Source: Parabacteroides timonensis
GTDB taxonomy: Bacteria; Bacteroidota; Bacteroidia; Bacteroidales; Tannerellaceae
Length of the DNA stretch: 64,000 nucleotides
Assembly: GCF_900128505.1 (NCBI RefSeq)
Contig: NZ_LT669941.1
Location: 2,335,104-2,399,103, forward strand
Direction: 5' to 3'
Shown here piece by piece: positions 50,285 through 59,858 of this stretch. The notes below the pieces were generated by a model that saw only the letters and a program-made list of their open reading frames with translations, searched no databases and was not told where the DNA came from. The translations under genes were made by a program, and so were the position numbers. The stretch's first letter is position 1. Each line of letters begins with the position of its first letter.

Positions 50285-50866
50285 ATGGAACAGGAAACAG
50301 AAATCGATGTAATGATCGCTGATGCCTCTCATGAGGTATATGTCGACACAATTCTTGATACAATAGAGGCCGCTGCCAAGGTACGCGGAACCGGTATCGC
50401 AAAGCGTACGCATGAATACGTGGCCCAAAAGATTATAGAAGGGAAAGCGGTCATTGCGCTGGCAGGGGATAAGTTTGCAGGTTTCAGTTATATAGAATCG
50501 TGGGGAAATAAGCAATACGTCACCACTTCCGGGTTAATCGTTCATCCGGATTACCGTGGATTGGGTATTGCCAAACGGATTAAGGATATGACCTTCCAGC
50601 TGGCTCGTATGCGTTGGCCGAAAGCGAAAATATTCAGCCTGACATCAGGAGCGGCTGTGATGAAAATGAACACGGAACTGGGATATGTACCGGTGACTTT
50701 TGCCGACCTGACTGACGACGAATCATTCTGGCGTGGTTGCAACGGTTGCGTAAACCATGACATCCTGGAACGTACAGGCCGCAAATATTGTATTTGTACA
50801 GCCATGCTGTTCGACCCGGCCGACCCGCATCGTGCCGCCCGTGAAGCAGAAGAAAGAAAAAAGTAA
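50285..50866 (+). CDS. GNAT acyltransferase of the arginine cluster
   Basis: This 193-residue enzyme has the GNAT acyl-CoA site (YVTTSGLIVHPDYRGLGIAKRIKD, with the Q/RxxGxG/A-type loop RGLGIA near 92-97) and a C-terminal region with CNGCVNHDILERTGRKYC. Placed between argR and argG, it is the likely first enzyme of the pathway, acylating glutamate. Some Bacteroides use N-succinyl intermediates, so the donor may be succinyl-CoA. Whether it is acetyl or succinyl is not readable here. It is unlike the classical ArgA, which carries an amino-acid-kinase domain. Confidence 0.82.
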   Translation: MEQETEIDVMIADASHEVYVDTILDTIEAAAKVRGTGIAKRTHEYVAQKIIEGKAVIALAGDKFAGFSYIESWGNKQYVTTSGLIVHPDYRGLGIAKRIKDMTFQLARMRWPKAKIFSLTSGAAVMKMNTELGYVPVTFADLTDDESFWRGCNGCVNHDILERTGRKYCICTAMLFDPADPHRAAREAEERKK

Positions 50867-50895
50867 AAGTAATATAAAACAGACGGGGTTTCCGG

Positions 50896-50922
50896 TAAGG
50901 GCGTTTCGCGAAACGCCCATAC
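50896..50922 (+). repeat. REP-like palindromic repeat, copy 2
   Basis: TAAGGGC, GT, TTCGCGAA, AC, GCCCATAC: a perfect 20-base palindrome in the 87-base gap between the GNAT and argG genes. It matches copy 1 at 9491-9517 except for the compensated GT/AC pair. Within an operon such a stem could adjust mRNA decay. Confidence 0.75.
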
Positions 50923-50953
50923 GGCAGTGCAAGCTCCATAAAACAGACAGACA

Positions 50954-52153
50954 ATGAAAAAGAAAGTAGTAGTAGCATTCAGCGGAGGTTTGGATACCTC
51001 TTTTACCGTAATGTACCTTGCCAAAGAAAAGGGTTACGAAGTATATGCGGCCTGTGCTAACACTGGTGGTTTCAGCGAAGAGCAGTTGAAGCAAAACGAA
51101 GAAAACGCCTACAAACTGGGTGCAACAAAATATGTTACAATCGACGTAACTAAAGAATATTACGAAAAGAGCCTGAAATATATGGTATTCGGTAATGTAC
51201 TGCGTAACGGCACCTACCCTATTTCCGTTAGTTCAGAACGTATCTTCCAGGCATTAGCCATTGCCCGCTATGCAAACGAAATCGGTGCAGATGCTATCGC
51301 TCACGGTTCGACCGGTGCCGGTAACGACCAGATCCGCTTCGACATGACTTTCATGGTACTGGCTCCGAATGTAGAGATCATTACCCTGACACGTGATATG
51401 GCGTTGACTCGTGACTACGAAATCAACTACCTGAAAGAAAATGGGTTTGTTGCCGACTTTACAAAACTGAAATATTCTTATAATGTAGGTCTTTGGGGAA
51501 CTTCCATCTGTGGAGGCGAAATCCTTGATTCAGCACAGGGCTTACCTGAAAACGCTTACCTGAAACAAGTGGAAAAGACCGGTAGCGAAGAATTACGTAT
51601 CGAATTCAAGAACGGAGAGATCCATGCTGTAAACGGTGAAGTATTCGAAGATAAGATCGCCGCTATCCAGAAAGTAGAAGAGATCGGCGCAGCCTACGGT
51701 ATCGGCCGCGACATGCACGTAGGCGACACGATTATCGGTATCAAGGGACGTGTAGGTTTTGAAGCTGCTGCTCCCATGCTGATCATCGGTGCACACCGCT
51801 TCCTTGAAAAATATACATTGAGCAAATGGCAGCAGTACTGGAAAGACCAGGTAGCCAACTGGTACGGCATGTTCCTGCACGAAAGCCAGTATCTGGAACC
51901 GGTTATGCGTGACATCGAAGCCATGTTGCAGGAATCACAGCGCAACGTAAACGGTACGGCTATCCTCGAACTCCGCCCGCTTTCATTCTCAACTGTCGGT
52001 GTTGAATCGAAAGACGACCTGGTGAAGACTAAATTCGGTGAATACGGCGAAATGCAGAAAGGCTGGACGGCAGAAGATGCGAAAGGCTTTATCAAAGTAA
52101 CTTCCACACCGTTGCGTGTTTATTATAATAATCATAAGGACGAAGAAATATGA
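50954..52153 (+). CDS. argG: Argininosuccinate synthase
   Basis: The enzyme joins citrulline and aspartate with ATP, in the cytoplasm. The 399-residue protein has the N-type ATP pyrophosphatase P-loop VVVAFSGGLDTSF near 5-17 and the substrate motifs SVSSERIFQALAIARYA and GADAIAHGSTGAGNDQIRFDM near 95-125. It overlaps argC by four bases (ATGA). Length is normal. It follows the palindromic repeat. Confidence 0.96.
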   Translation: MKKKVVVAFSGGLDTSFTVMYLAKEKGYEVYAACANTGGFSEEQLKQNEENAYKLGATKYVTIDVTKEYYEKSLKYMVFGNVLRNGTYPISVSSERIFQALAIARYANEIGADAIAHGSTGAGNDQIRFDMTFMVLAPNVEIITLTRDMALTRDYEINYLKENGFVADFTKLKYSYNVGLWGTSICGGEILDSAQGLPENAYLKQVEKTGSEELRIEFKNGEIHAVNGEVFEDKIAAIQKVEEIGAAYGIGRDMHVGDTIIGIKGRVGFEAAAPMLIIGAHRFLEKYTLSKWQQYWKDQVANWYGMFLHESQYLEPVMRDIEAMLQESQRNVNGTAILELRPLSFSTVGVESKDDLVKTKFGEYGEMQKGWTAEDAKGFIKVTSTPLRVYYNNHKDEEI

Positions 52154-53118
52154 TCAAGATCGGAATTATAGGTGGTGCGGGATATACGGCAGGCGAACTG
52201 ATTCGCTTGCTGCTTAATCACCCGGACGCCGAGATTACATTTGTGAATAGTACCAGTAACGCCGGGAACCGGATCACTGACGTTCATAGCGGCCTGTTCG
52301 GAGAAACCGATATGCGTTTCACCGCCGAACTTCCCCTGAACAGCATCGACCTTCTTTTCTTCTGTACCGCCCACGGCGACACAAAGAAATTCATGGAAAG
52401 CCATACTGTCCCTGAGAACGTGAAGATCATCGACCTCAGCATGGATTACCGTATCGAAAGCGACGAACACGATTTCGTTTACGGTCTGCCCGAACTGAAC
52501 CGACGACGTATCTGCAACTCCCGACACATTGCCAACCCCGGTTGTTTTGCCACCTGTATCCAACTAGCCGTTTTGCCGCTAGCCAAACACCTGATGTTGA
52601 ATTCAGAGCTGCATGTGAATGCGATCACCGGATCGACAGGAGCCGGTGTTAAGCCTTCGTCGACTTCTCATTTCAGCTGGCGAAACGATAACATTTCGAT
52701 CTATAAGCCGTTCACTCACCAGCATCTGGCAGAGATCGGACAAAGCCTGCGCCAGTTGCAGAATAGTTTCGATAGCAGTATCAACTTCATACCGGTAAGG
52801 GGTAATTTCTCCCGTGGTATTTTTGCCACCACTTACATCGACTGTAAGGTTAGCCTGGAAGAGATCAAACGTATTTACGAAGAATATTACGACGATCATT
52901 CTTTCACGTTCATTACAGATAAGAATCCGGACCTGAAACAGGTGGTAAACACAAACAAGTGTCTCCTGTATCTACAGAAATATGAGAACAAATTATTGGT
53001 CATATCCATGATCGACAACTTGTTGAAAGGCGCCAGCGGACAGGCTGTGCATAATATGAACCTGCTGTTCGGTTTAGAAGAGACTGTAGGATTACATCTT
53101 AAACCGTCAGCGTTTTAA
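52150..53118 (+). CDS. argC: N-acyl-gamma-glutamyl-phosphate reductase
   Basis: ArgC reduces the acylglutamyl phosphate to the semialdehyde with NADPH. The 322-residue protein has the NADP loop IGIIGGAGYTAGELIRLLLNHPDAEI and the active-site motif NPGCFATCIQLAVLPL near 133-148, where C136 is the nucleophile, followed by NAITGSTGAGVKPSSTSHFSWR. It is the type 1 or 2 short ArgC form. It overlaps argG and precedes argD by 10 bases. Confidence 0.94.
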   Translation: MIKIGIIGGAGYTAGELIRLLLNHPDAEITFVNSTSNAGNRITDVHSGLFGETDMRFTAELPLNSIDLLFFCTAHGDTKKFMESHTVPENVKIIDLSMDYRIESDEHDFVYGLPELNRRRICNSRHIANPGCFATCIQLAVLPLAKHLMLNSELHVNAITGSTGAGVKPSSTSHFSWRNDNISIYKPFTHQHLAEIGQSLRQLQNSFDSSINFIPVRGNFSRGIFATTYIDCKVSLEEIKRIYEEYYDDHSFTFITDKNPDLKQVVNTNKCLLYLQKYENKLLVISMIDNLLKGASGQAVHNMNLLFGLEETVGLHLKPSAF

Positions 53119-53128
53119 ATAAGACAAA

Positions 53129-54256
53129 ATGAAACTATTCGACGTATATCCTTTATTTAATATAGAAATAGTAAAAGGAAAAGGCTGCCATGTATGGGAT
53201 GCGGAAGGGACTGAATACCTCGACCTGTATGGCGGACATGCCGTTATCTCCGTCGGTCATAGCCATCCTACTTATGTAGCTGCTATCACCGACCAGGTGA
53301 ACAAACTGGGATTCTACTCCAACTCGGTTGTCAATAGCTTGCAACAAAAGCTGGCAGACAAACTGGGGAAAGCTTCCGGTTATGACGATTATTCTCTTTT
53401 CCTGATCAATTCCGGAGCCGAGGCTAACGAAAATGCTTTGAAGCTGGCTTCATTCCATAACGGTAAAAAGCGGGTAATTGCTTTCAAGCATGCTTTCCAC
53501 GGCCGTACTTCCGCAGCGGTTCGCGTAACGGATAATCCGAAGATAATTGCTCCGGTCAACGAAGACCTGGCTGTTACTTATCTGCCGTTGAACGATGCAA
53601 TAGCTGTTGAAGCAGAACTGCAAAAAGGAGATGTATCTTCCGTTATCATCGAAGGTATCCAGGGTGTCGGCGGTATCCAGCTTCCGACAGACGACTTTAT
53701 GAAGGAGTTGCGTGCTTTGTGTACCAAATATGAAGCTTGCCTGATCCTGGATGAAATTCAGTCGGGTTACGGACGTAGCGGGAAATTCTTCGCTCACCAA
53801 TATGCAGATATTAAACCCGACCTGATCACGGTAGCCAAAGGTATCGGTAACGGTTTCCCGATGAGCGGATTGCTGATCAGCCCGATGTTCAAGCCTGTTT
53901 ACGGTATGCTGGGAACGACTTTCGGAGGTAATCATCTGGCTTGTGCCGCTGCTATCGCAGTATTAGACATCATGGAAAATGAGAAATTGATCGACAATGC
54001 AGCGAAAGTAGGAAACTTCCTGATCGAAGAATTACACAAATTGCCGGGTATCAAAGAAATCCGTGGCCGTGGTTTGATGATCGGTATCGAATTCGAAGAA
54101 TCCATCAAGGAAGTACGTAGTAAATTACTGTTCGAAGAGAAAGTCTTTACAGGTGTTGCCGGAACAAATACGATCCGTTTGCTTCCGCCGCTTTGCCTGA
54201 CAATGGATGAAGCCAAAGAATTCCTTGCCCGCTTCAAAAAAGTACTTAATGCTTAA
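53129..54256 (+). CDS. argD: Acylornithine aminotransferase
   Basis: A class III PLP aminotransferase of 375 residues that moves an amino group from glutamate to the acylglutamate semialdehyde. Motifs: YLDLYGGHAVISVGHSHP near 30-47, FLINSGAEANENALKLA near 91-107, LILDEIQSGYGRSGKFFAHQ near 205-224 and the PLP lysine in ITVAKGIGNGFPMSG near 230-245. It is the last gene of the cluster and is followed by a strong terminator. Other family members may use N-succinylornithine. Confidence 0.94.
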   Translation: MKLFDVYPLFNIEIVKGKGCHVWDAEGTEYLDLYGGHAVISVGHSHPTYVAAITDQVNKLGFYSNSVVNSLQQKLADKLGKASGYDDYSLFLINSGAEANENALKLASFHNGKKRVIAFKHAFHGRTSAAVRVTDNPKIIAPVNEDLAVTYLPLNDAIAVEAELQKGDVSSVIIEGIQGVGGIQLPTDDFMKELRALCTKYEACLILDEIQSGYGRSGKFFAHQYADIKPDLITVAKGIGNGFPMSGLLISPMFKPVYGMLGTTFGGNHLACAAAIAVLDIMENEKLIDNAAKVGNFLIEELHKLPGIKEIRGRGLMIGIEFEESIKEVRSKLLFEEKVFTGVAGTNTIRLLPPLCLTMDEAKEFLARFKKVLNA

Positions 54257-54273
54257 TTAGTTCTTTATTATAA

Positions 54274-54312
54274 AAGAATGCCGCCAACGGAGTTTCCGAA
54301 GGCGGCATTCTT
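54274..54312 (+). terminator. Terminator of the arginine cluster
   Basis: AAGAATGCCGCC (54274-54285) pairs perfectly with GGCGGCATTCTT (54301-54312), 12 base pairs, 17 bases after the argD stop. Confidence 0.85.
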
Positions 54313-54346
54313 GCTTATTACATCTTACCGGCTGGCAAGTATGAAA

Positions 54347-54862
54347 TTACTTGGCTTCTTCCACTCTATAGTTAAATATCAGGGTAGATCCGAAAGGAAT
54401 ATTTCCCTGACCCAACTGATAATCATAAGCTAAAGTTGAAGGTAAAATTGCTTCAATAGAATCACCGACCGAAGTCTCAAGAATAACTCCTTTCAAACCT
54501 GTTATCAGGTTGCCTACAACAAAATTCTCCTTTATCTTATTCTGAAACGTTGTCCCATCAATAAAATGCCCGTCCAACTCAAAATTCAAATTACTGCTAG
54601 AGGTCGGATACTTAGGTGTTTCAGCTTTTCTGTCAATGACCCGATACAGGGTTGTATCTCCATACTTCACCAATTGTTCATAAACCAATTTTCCATCAGC
54701 GTCTTTCTCCTGTTTCTTCTCACGAATATACTCACGGTTCTTTTCATAATGAGCTATTTGCTCCGGAGTTAATTCAAAGCTGTTGTTATCGTCATTACTA
54801 CAAGCGGTAAACGCACTCAACATCACCATCGCAGAACATGCGACTGCATAAATTGATCTCAT
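54347..54862 (-). CDS. FKBP-type peptidyl-prolyl isomerase lipoprotein
   Basis: The 171-residue protein starts with a lipoprotein signal whose lipobox is AFTAC near 18-21. The FKBP part spans about 70-170: LVYEQLVKYGD, FELDGHFIDGTTFQN, FVVGNLITGLKGVILE, SVGDSIEAILPSTLAYDYQLGQGNIPFGSTLIFNYRVEE. This fits FKBP though several active-site aromatic residues differ. It should help proline isomerisation in the periplasm. It is convergent with argD. Confidence 0.86.
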   Translation of the reverse strand: MRSIYAVACSAMVMLSAFTACSNDDNNSFELTPEQIAHYEKNREYIREKKQEKDADGKLVYEQLVKYGDTTLYRVIDRKAETPKYPTSSSNLNFELDGHFIDGTTFQNKIKENFVVGNLITGLKGVILETSVGDSIEAILPSTLAYDYQLGQGNIPFGSTLIFNYRVEEAK

Positions 54863-54901
54863 TCTTCGATTTTATTTTATTATTAAATTCTTTTGAAGCC
54901 G

Positions 54902-54909
54902 CAAAGATA
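54902..54909 (-). promoter_or_regulatory. -7 element of the FKBP gene
   Basis: Minus-strand TATCTTTG (plus-strand CAAAGATA) matches TAnnTTTG, 39 bases upstream of the start. Confidence 0.45.
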
Positions 54910-54988
54910 ATAATAAAGAGTTTCTGCTTTGTTATCTCAAAGAACTTTACGTTATTTGCATATACAGAAACAAACACAATAAATACAA

Positions 54989-57223
54989 ATGAAGCTAAAT
55001 AAATTCTTTGTTGCCGCCGCTATTACTATTTGTTGCAGCAATTTGTGTTCCGCACAAAAATCATTGGAGTTAGAAGAAGTACTGAGTGGTAAACTGATTC
55101 AGACCAAAGGCGTCGGAGCCATGAACTGGATGAAAGACGGAGAGCGTTACAGCCGTCTGGAACAGAACAAGCAAGAAGGAGGAATGGATGTCGTAGCTTA
55201 CCGTGCCAAAGACAATGCCCGCGAAGTAATTATCCCTTCTACTATGTTCATAGATAAATCGACCGGCAAGCAAATTGCCATGGGAAGAATATCGTGGAGC
55301 AACGACAATGATAAAGTATTGATCTATAATAATACAAAACGCGTATGGCGATATGATACCCGCGGCGATTACTGGGTGCTTTCCTTGCATGACGGAAACC
55401 TGCGCCAACTGGGCAAAGGATTACCCGAATCATCTATGATGTTTGCCAAATTCTCCCCCGACGGAACAAGAGTAGCCTACGTTTCCGACAACAATCTTTA
55501 TGTAGAAGATATAAACTCCGGTAAAAGAACCCAGTTGACCAGCGACGGAAGCCAAACCATCGTTAACGGTACATTCGACTGGGTATATGAAGAAGAATTC
55601 AGTTGCCGGGACGGTTTCCGCTGGAGCCCGGACGGCAAATACATAGCCTACTGGCAGAGTGATACGGAAGGGACCGGTGTATTCGATATCATCAACAATG
55701 TCGACTCCATCTATCCCACCATCCTGCATTTCCCCTATCCGAAAGCAGGTACTACCAATTCAGCCGTAAAAGTAGGATATATCCCGGCAGAAGGAGGGAC
55801 GACCACCTGGATCAACATTCCGGGAGATCCCCGTAACAACTACATTCCGCGCATGGACTTCATTCCTGAAAGCAACGAACTGTTCATCCAGCAGTTGAAC
55901 AGGGAACAGAACACCAATAAAGTATGGGTTGCCAAAATCGGTAGTGCCACACCGGAAAATATCTTTACAGATAAAGATGCCGCCTGGCTGGATACGAACG
56001 ATAACATCCTGTGGCTGAAAAACAATCAATATTTTACCTGGGAAAGCGAACGTAGCGGATGGCGTCACCTGTATCGCGTGAGCCGTGACGGAAAAGAAAT
56101 CGTTCCTGTAACAAAAGGTGATTTCGATTATATCGAGCCGGTAGGAACCGATTTGCAGAAAGGTTTGGTTTATTTTATCGCTTCACCGGAAAACTATACC
56201 CAACGTTACCTGTACAGCGCAAACCTGTTCGGCAAAGGTGAAGTAAAACGCCTGAGCCCTGAAAGCCAACCGGGACAACACCGTTATAATATGTCTCCGA
56301 CCGGAAAATGGGCCGTACATACATACAGCAATTCGGTAACCCCTCCGGTGATCGACATGGTTTCATTCCCCAAGAACCAGTCCGTACGTATCATTGAGGA
56401 TAATGCAAAGGCTAAAGAACAATACGACGCCCTGGGATTAAGCCCGAAAGAGTTTGTCAAAGTAAAATCAGGCGACCTGCAACTGGATGTCTGCATGATC
56501 AAACCGGTCGACTTCGACCCGTCGAAGAAATACCCGGTGATCATCGAAGTCTATGGCGAACCGGCCGGATCGACCGTGCAGGACGTATGGGGTGGCGGCG
56601 ACCTGTGGAACCAATATATGGTTAACCAGGGATATATCTACGTCAGCATCGAAAACCGCGGAGCCAATGCACCACGCGGACGCGAATGGCGTAAATGCAT
56701 CTATGGAGAAGTCGGCACATTCGCATCCGAAGACCAGGCACGAGGCATACAAGACCTGGGACGGCAGTATCCGTTCATCGACCTGTCCCGCATCGGTATC
56801 AACGGATGGAGCGGTGGCGGTAGCCAGACACTGAACTGTATGTTCCGTTATCCGGAAGTATTCCATACCGGTATTGCGATCGCCTTCGTTGCCGACCAAC
56901 GTTTATATGATACCGTTTACCAGGAACGTTACATGAATACTCCGCAAAACAACCCGGAAGGTTACCGCAAAGGCTCTCCCATCAGTTACACGGATGGTTT
57001 GAAAGGAAACCTGCTATTGATACACGGAACCGGCGACGATAACGTACATTACCAGAATTGCGAAATGCTGGTAGACGAACTGGTCAAACATGGAAAAATT
57101 TTCAGCCAGATCAGTTATCCGATGCGTAGCCACAGTATCTACGAACGCGAAGGTACTACTATGCACCTGCGGAAAAGCATGGCGGATTACTGGTTGAAAC
57201 ATTTACCGGCCGGAGCTAGATAA
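54989..57223 (+). CDS. Dipeptidyl peptidase IV-like S9 serine peptidase
   Basis: The 744-residue exported enzyme has a signal peptide (about 1-22, ending LCSAQ), an N-terminal beta-propeller (residues about 40-500) and an alpha/beta hydrolase domain. The DPP-IV signature DWVYEEEF near 195 is present. The triad is about S608 (GINGWSGGGSQ), D684 (GTGDDNVHY) and H715 (MRSHSIYE). The serine context is GWSGGG in place of GWSYGG, a variation also seen in related Bacteroidota enzymes. It removes X-Pro dipeptides from peptides in the periplasm. Confidence 0.9.
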   Translation: MKLNKFFVAAAITICCSNLCSAQKSLELEEVLSGKLIQTKGVGAMNWMKDGERYSRLEQNKQEGGMDVVAYRAKDNAREVIIPSTMFIDKSTGKQIAMGRISWSNDNDKVLIYNNTKRVWRYDTRGDYWVLSLHDGNLRQLGKGLPESSMMFAKFSPDGTRVAYVSDNNLYVEDINSGKRTQLTSDGSQTIVNGTFDWVYEEEFSCRDGFRWSPDGKYIAYWQSDTEGTGVFDIINNVDSIYPTILHFPYPKAGTTNSAVKVGYIPAEGGTTTWINIPGDPRNNYIPRMDFIPESNELFIQQLNREQNTNKVWVAKIGSATPENIFTDKDAAWLDTNDNILWLKNNQYFTWESERSGWRHLYRVSRDGKEIVPVTKGDFDYIEPVGTDLQKGLVYFIASPENYTQRYLYSANLFGKGEVKRLSPESQPGQHRYNMSPTGKWAVHTYSNSVTPPVIDMVSFPKNQSVRIIEDNAKAKEQYDALGLSPKEFVKVKSGDLQLDVCMIKPVDFDPSKKYPVIIEVYGEPAGSTVQDVWGGGDLWNQYMVNQGYIYVSIENRGANAPRGREWRKCIYGEVGTFASEDQARGIQDLGRQYPFIDLSRIGINGWSGGGSQTLNCMFRYPEVFHTGIAIAFVADQRLYDTVYQERYMNTPQNNPEGYRKGSPISYTDGLKGNLLLIHGTGDDNVHYQNCEMLVDELVKHGKIFSQISYPMRSHSIYEREGTTMHLRKSMADYWLKHLPAGAR

Positions 57224-57258
57224 GTACGATTAAATTAAAGCATAGAGTAAAAAACACT

Positions 57259-59115
57259 ATGAAACATTTGGTATTATGCATTGCCGTAATATCGGCCATA
57301 TTCCTTGTGCCGACCCGGGGAACCTCCCAGATCAGAGAAAAGGCAGAAGGATTACTGAACGCCGTTATTACAGATAATAAAACGAACGAAATCCCGGCCG
57401 ACTCTGCATCGGCAATTGAAGATAAGGTCCGGTTAGATTCTATCAGACTGCAGGAACTCGAGCTTCAGGTGCAGGAGATGAAGTTGAATGAGATAGTGCT
57501 CCGGAACGAGTTGAACGATGCATTGCATAGGCATATCACGACCGACTCGCTGAAAAAAGAGGAACAGCGCCGCAGTATCGACTCGCTTCGGACACTGACT
57601 CCCGGTGTTCCGCTTGTCATCGACAACGATACCCTCCTCACCTTTTATGCCAAGAGAGGAGGCGTATCGGCACACGACCGGGCGGAGAATGCCGTAAACC
57701 TGATCCAGAAAATAGGAAAAGACCTCAGCCTGAAAACAGACTCCGTAAGTCTGTTCCACAGCGAATACCAGACAGACATCATGTATGGCGAAAAAGTGAT
57801 ACTAAGTGTCACCGACCAGGATGCCGTATGGCAAAATACAGAAAGAGAAGAGCTTGCTAAAAAATATCAGACGATTGTCAACGACAAGATCTTGTCGCTG
57901 AAAAAGGAACACGGCATACTTCAAGTCACCAAACGGGTGGCACTATTCATCCTGGTACTGGTCGTTCAGTATTTCTTATTCAAGCTGACCAATTACCTGT
58001 TCAGGAAATTACGCCGCCGGATCATCTGGTTGAAACAGAACAAGCTCAAATCTATTACCATACGTGAATATGAATTCCTCAACACCCACCGGCAAGGCAG
58101 GATACTCATATTCCTGAATAATATTTTACGCTATATTGTGCTGTTGATACAGCTTATGTTCAGTGTACCGATGCTGTTCGCTATCTTTCCACAGACAGAG
58201 AACCTGGCAATGAAACTGTTTTCCTACATCCTGGAGCCAGTCAAAATGGTTCTGAAATCTGTTATCGAATACATTCCGAACCTATTCATTATCGTTGTCA
58301 TCTATTACTGTGTAAAATATATCATCAAAGGTATCCAATACATAGCCAATGAGATTGAAAGTGAAAAATTAAAGATTACCGGATTTTATCCGGACTGGGC
58401 ACAACCTTCTTTCAATATCATACGCTTCCTGCTTTATGCATTTATGATCGCAATGATCTATCCGTATCTGCCGGGGTCCGACTCCGGTGTATTCCAGGGA
58501 ATATCCGTCTTTGTCGGACTGATCGTTTCACTCGGATCGAGTACGGTAATCGGAAATATCATCGCCGGGCTGGTTATTACCTATATGCGTCCGTTTAAAT
58601 TGGGCGACCGTATCAAACTGAACGAGACAACGGGAAATGTAATCGAGAAGACACCTTTCGTAACCCGTATCCGTACCCCCAAGAACGAAGTGGTAACGAT
58701 CCCGAATTCATTCATCATGTCGTCACATACGGTGAATTATAGTGCCTCCGCCCGCCAGTTCGGCCTGATCATCCACTCGACGGTCAGTATCGGTTACGAC
58801 ATCCCCTGGCGTCAGGTTCATCAGCTACTGATCGATGCGGCACGTTCTACGCCGGGAGTGCAGCCTCATCCGAAGCCGTTCGTGCTGGAAACTGAGTTAC
58901 AGGACTATTATCCCTGTTATCAGATAAATGCTTATATAAAGGATGCCGACCGGCTGTCGCAAATCTATTCAGACCTGCACCAGAACATACAGGATGTATT
59001 CAATGAAGCAGGTATAGAGATCATGTCGCCCCACTATTATGCAGAACGTGACGGAAGTGCGGTTACTATTCCGCCTGAGTACCAGCAGAAACCGGACAAT
59101 CCGGATAAAAAGTGA
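57259..59115 (+). CDS. Large MscS-family mechanosensitive channel
   Basis: The 618-residue protein has a signal peptide, a charged periplasmic region with coiled-coil character (about 55-215), several membrane helices (about 230-405) and the MscS pore and vestibule near 410-600 (VFVGLIVSLGSSTVIGNIIAGLVITYMRPFKLGDRIKL and TPKNEVVTIPNSFIMSSHTVNYS). The long N-terminal domain places it with the larger MscS-like proteins, comparable in plan to MscK or YbiO, whose opening relieves osmotic shock. It follows the DPP-IV-like gene by 35 bases and may be co-transcribed. Confidence 0.88.
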   Translation: MKHLVLCIAVISAIFLVPTRGTSQIREKAEGLLNAVITDNKTNEIPADSASAIEDKVRLDSIRLQELELQVQEMKLNEIVLRNELNDALHRHITTDSLKKEEQRRSIDSLRTLTPGVPLVIDNDTLLTFYAKRGGVSAHDRAENAVNLIQKIGKDLSLKTDSVSLFHSEYQTDIMYGEKVILSVTDQDAVWQNTEREELAKKYQTIVNDKILSLKKEHGILQVTKRVALFILVLVVQYFLFKLTNYLFRKLRRRIIWLKQNKLKSITIREYEFLNTHRQGRILIFLNNILRYIVLLIQLMFSVPMLFAIFPQTENLAMKLFSYILEPVKMVLKSVIEYIPNLFIIVVIYYCVKYIIKGIQYIANEIESEKLKITGFYPDWAQPSFNIIRFLLYAFMIAMIYPYLPGSDSGVFQGISVFVGLIVSLGSSTVIGNIIAGLVITYMRPFKLGDRIKLNETTGNVIEKTPFVTRIRTPKNEVVTIPNSFIMSSHTVNYSASARQFGLIIHSTVSIGYDIPWRQVHQLLIDAARSTPGVQPHPKPFVLETELQDYYPCYQINAYIKDADRLSQIYSDLHQNIQDVFNEAGIEIMSPHYYAERDGSAVTIPPEYQQKPDNPDKK

Positions 59116-59138
59116 GAAACAGCGCATTATATAGTTAA

Positions 59139-59176
59139 AAAAGTCCTCCTGCAAAACAAAATGCAGGGGGACTTTT
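59139..59176. terminator. Terminator after the MscS-like gene
   Basis: AAAAGTCCTCCTGCA (59139-59153) pairs with TGCAGGGGGACTTTT (59162-59176), nearly perfect with one G-T type pair, between the mscS-like stop and the NlpE-like gene. Confidence 0.8.
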
Positions 59177-59213
59177 GTTATAACGGCAAAGTCACTAATA
59201 AAAATGCACAATA

Positions 59214-59771
59214 ATGAAAAAGTATTTTATCGCAGTAGCAGCTCTGGCTTTATTAGCTGCATGTAGCGGGAAGAAAACAGCCGAACCCGCTTTAATTGAG
59301 GAAGAAAGTGTCGCAGTAGCAGAAGCAGTACCCGACGCACCGGCTTTGCCTGAAGTAACAGGAAAAACAACCAAGCCTGTGAATATGCGTGATTCACTGA
59401 AAGTTGATCCCAAAAAGGGAGCCGTTATTCAGAAAAAATATAAGGGAACATTCCCCGCTGCAGATGGTCCCGGCATCGTTTATGACCTGACTTTATATTA
59501 TCAGCAAGATAGCGAAGATGGCGTTTACGAAATGGATGCCACTTATCTGGAAGCAGAAAACGGACAGGATAAAACATTCTCTTCTACCGGTAAACGCCAG
59601 GTAAAACATGGTACACCTGCCAACTCAGAAGCTGTCGTTTACGAATTGATCCCAAGCGATGGAAGCATGGCATTCTATTTCCAGGCAGAAGGCGACAGTT
59701 TGACACTATTGAATCAGGAATTACAAAAAGCAGCATCAGATCTGAATTACACCCTGACGCTCGTTCCATAA
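59214..59771 (+). CDS. NlpE-like lipoprotein
   Basis: The 185-residue protein has a lipobox (LALLAAC near 17) with lipid attachment at C17. After an acidic linker, the region YKGTFPAADGPGIVYDLTLYYQQDSEDGVYEMDATYLEAENGQ near 80-122 and FSSTGKRQVKHGTP are the NlpE N-terminal (copper resistance) domain pattern. In E. coli NlpE signals envelope stress to Cpx. Cpx does not occur in this form in Bacteroidales, so the role here is open. The CxxC of NlpE is absent. Confidence 0.8.
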   Translation: MKKYFIAVAALALLAACSGKKTAEPALIEEESVAVAEAVPDAPALPEVTGKTTKPVNMRDSLKVDPKKGAVIQKKYKGTFPAADGPGIVYDLTLYYQQDSEDGVYEMDATYLEAENGQDKTFSSTGKRQVKHGTPANSEAVVYELIPSDGSMAFYFQAEGDSLTLLNQELQKAASDLNYTLTLVP

Positions 59772-59794
59772 AGAAGCACATCTTTGTATAAATA

Positions 59795-59835
59795 GAAAAG
59801 AGGCACCCCAACTCCTACCGGGAATGCCTCTTTTC
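59795..59835. terminator. Bidirectional hairpin terminator
   Basis: GAAAAGAGGCA (59795-59805) pairs with TGCCTCTTTTC (59825-59835), followed by GTTTTA. It serves the NlpE-like gene and the convergent C1 peptidase gene. Confidence 0.8.
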
Positions 59836-59858
59836 GTTTTATTTTCGGATATATTGAA

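Noticed and set aside
56800..56835. Inactive DPP-IV because of GWSGGG in place of GWSYGG
   Set aside because: Serine, aspartate and histidine of the triad are all present and the variation occurs in active Bacteroidota relatives, so loss of activity is not supported.
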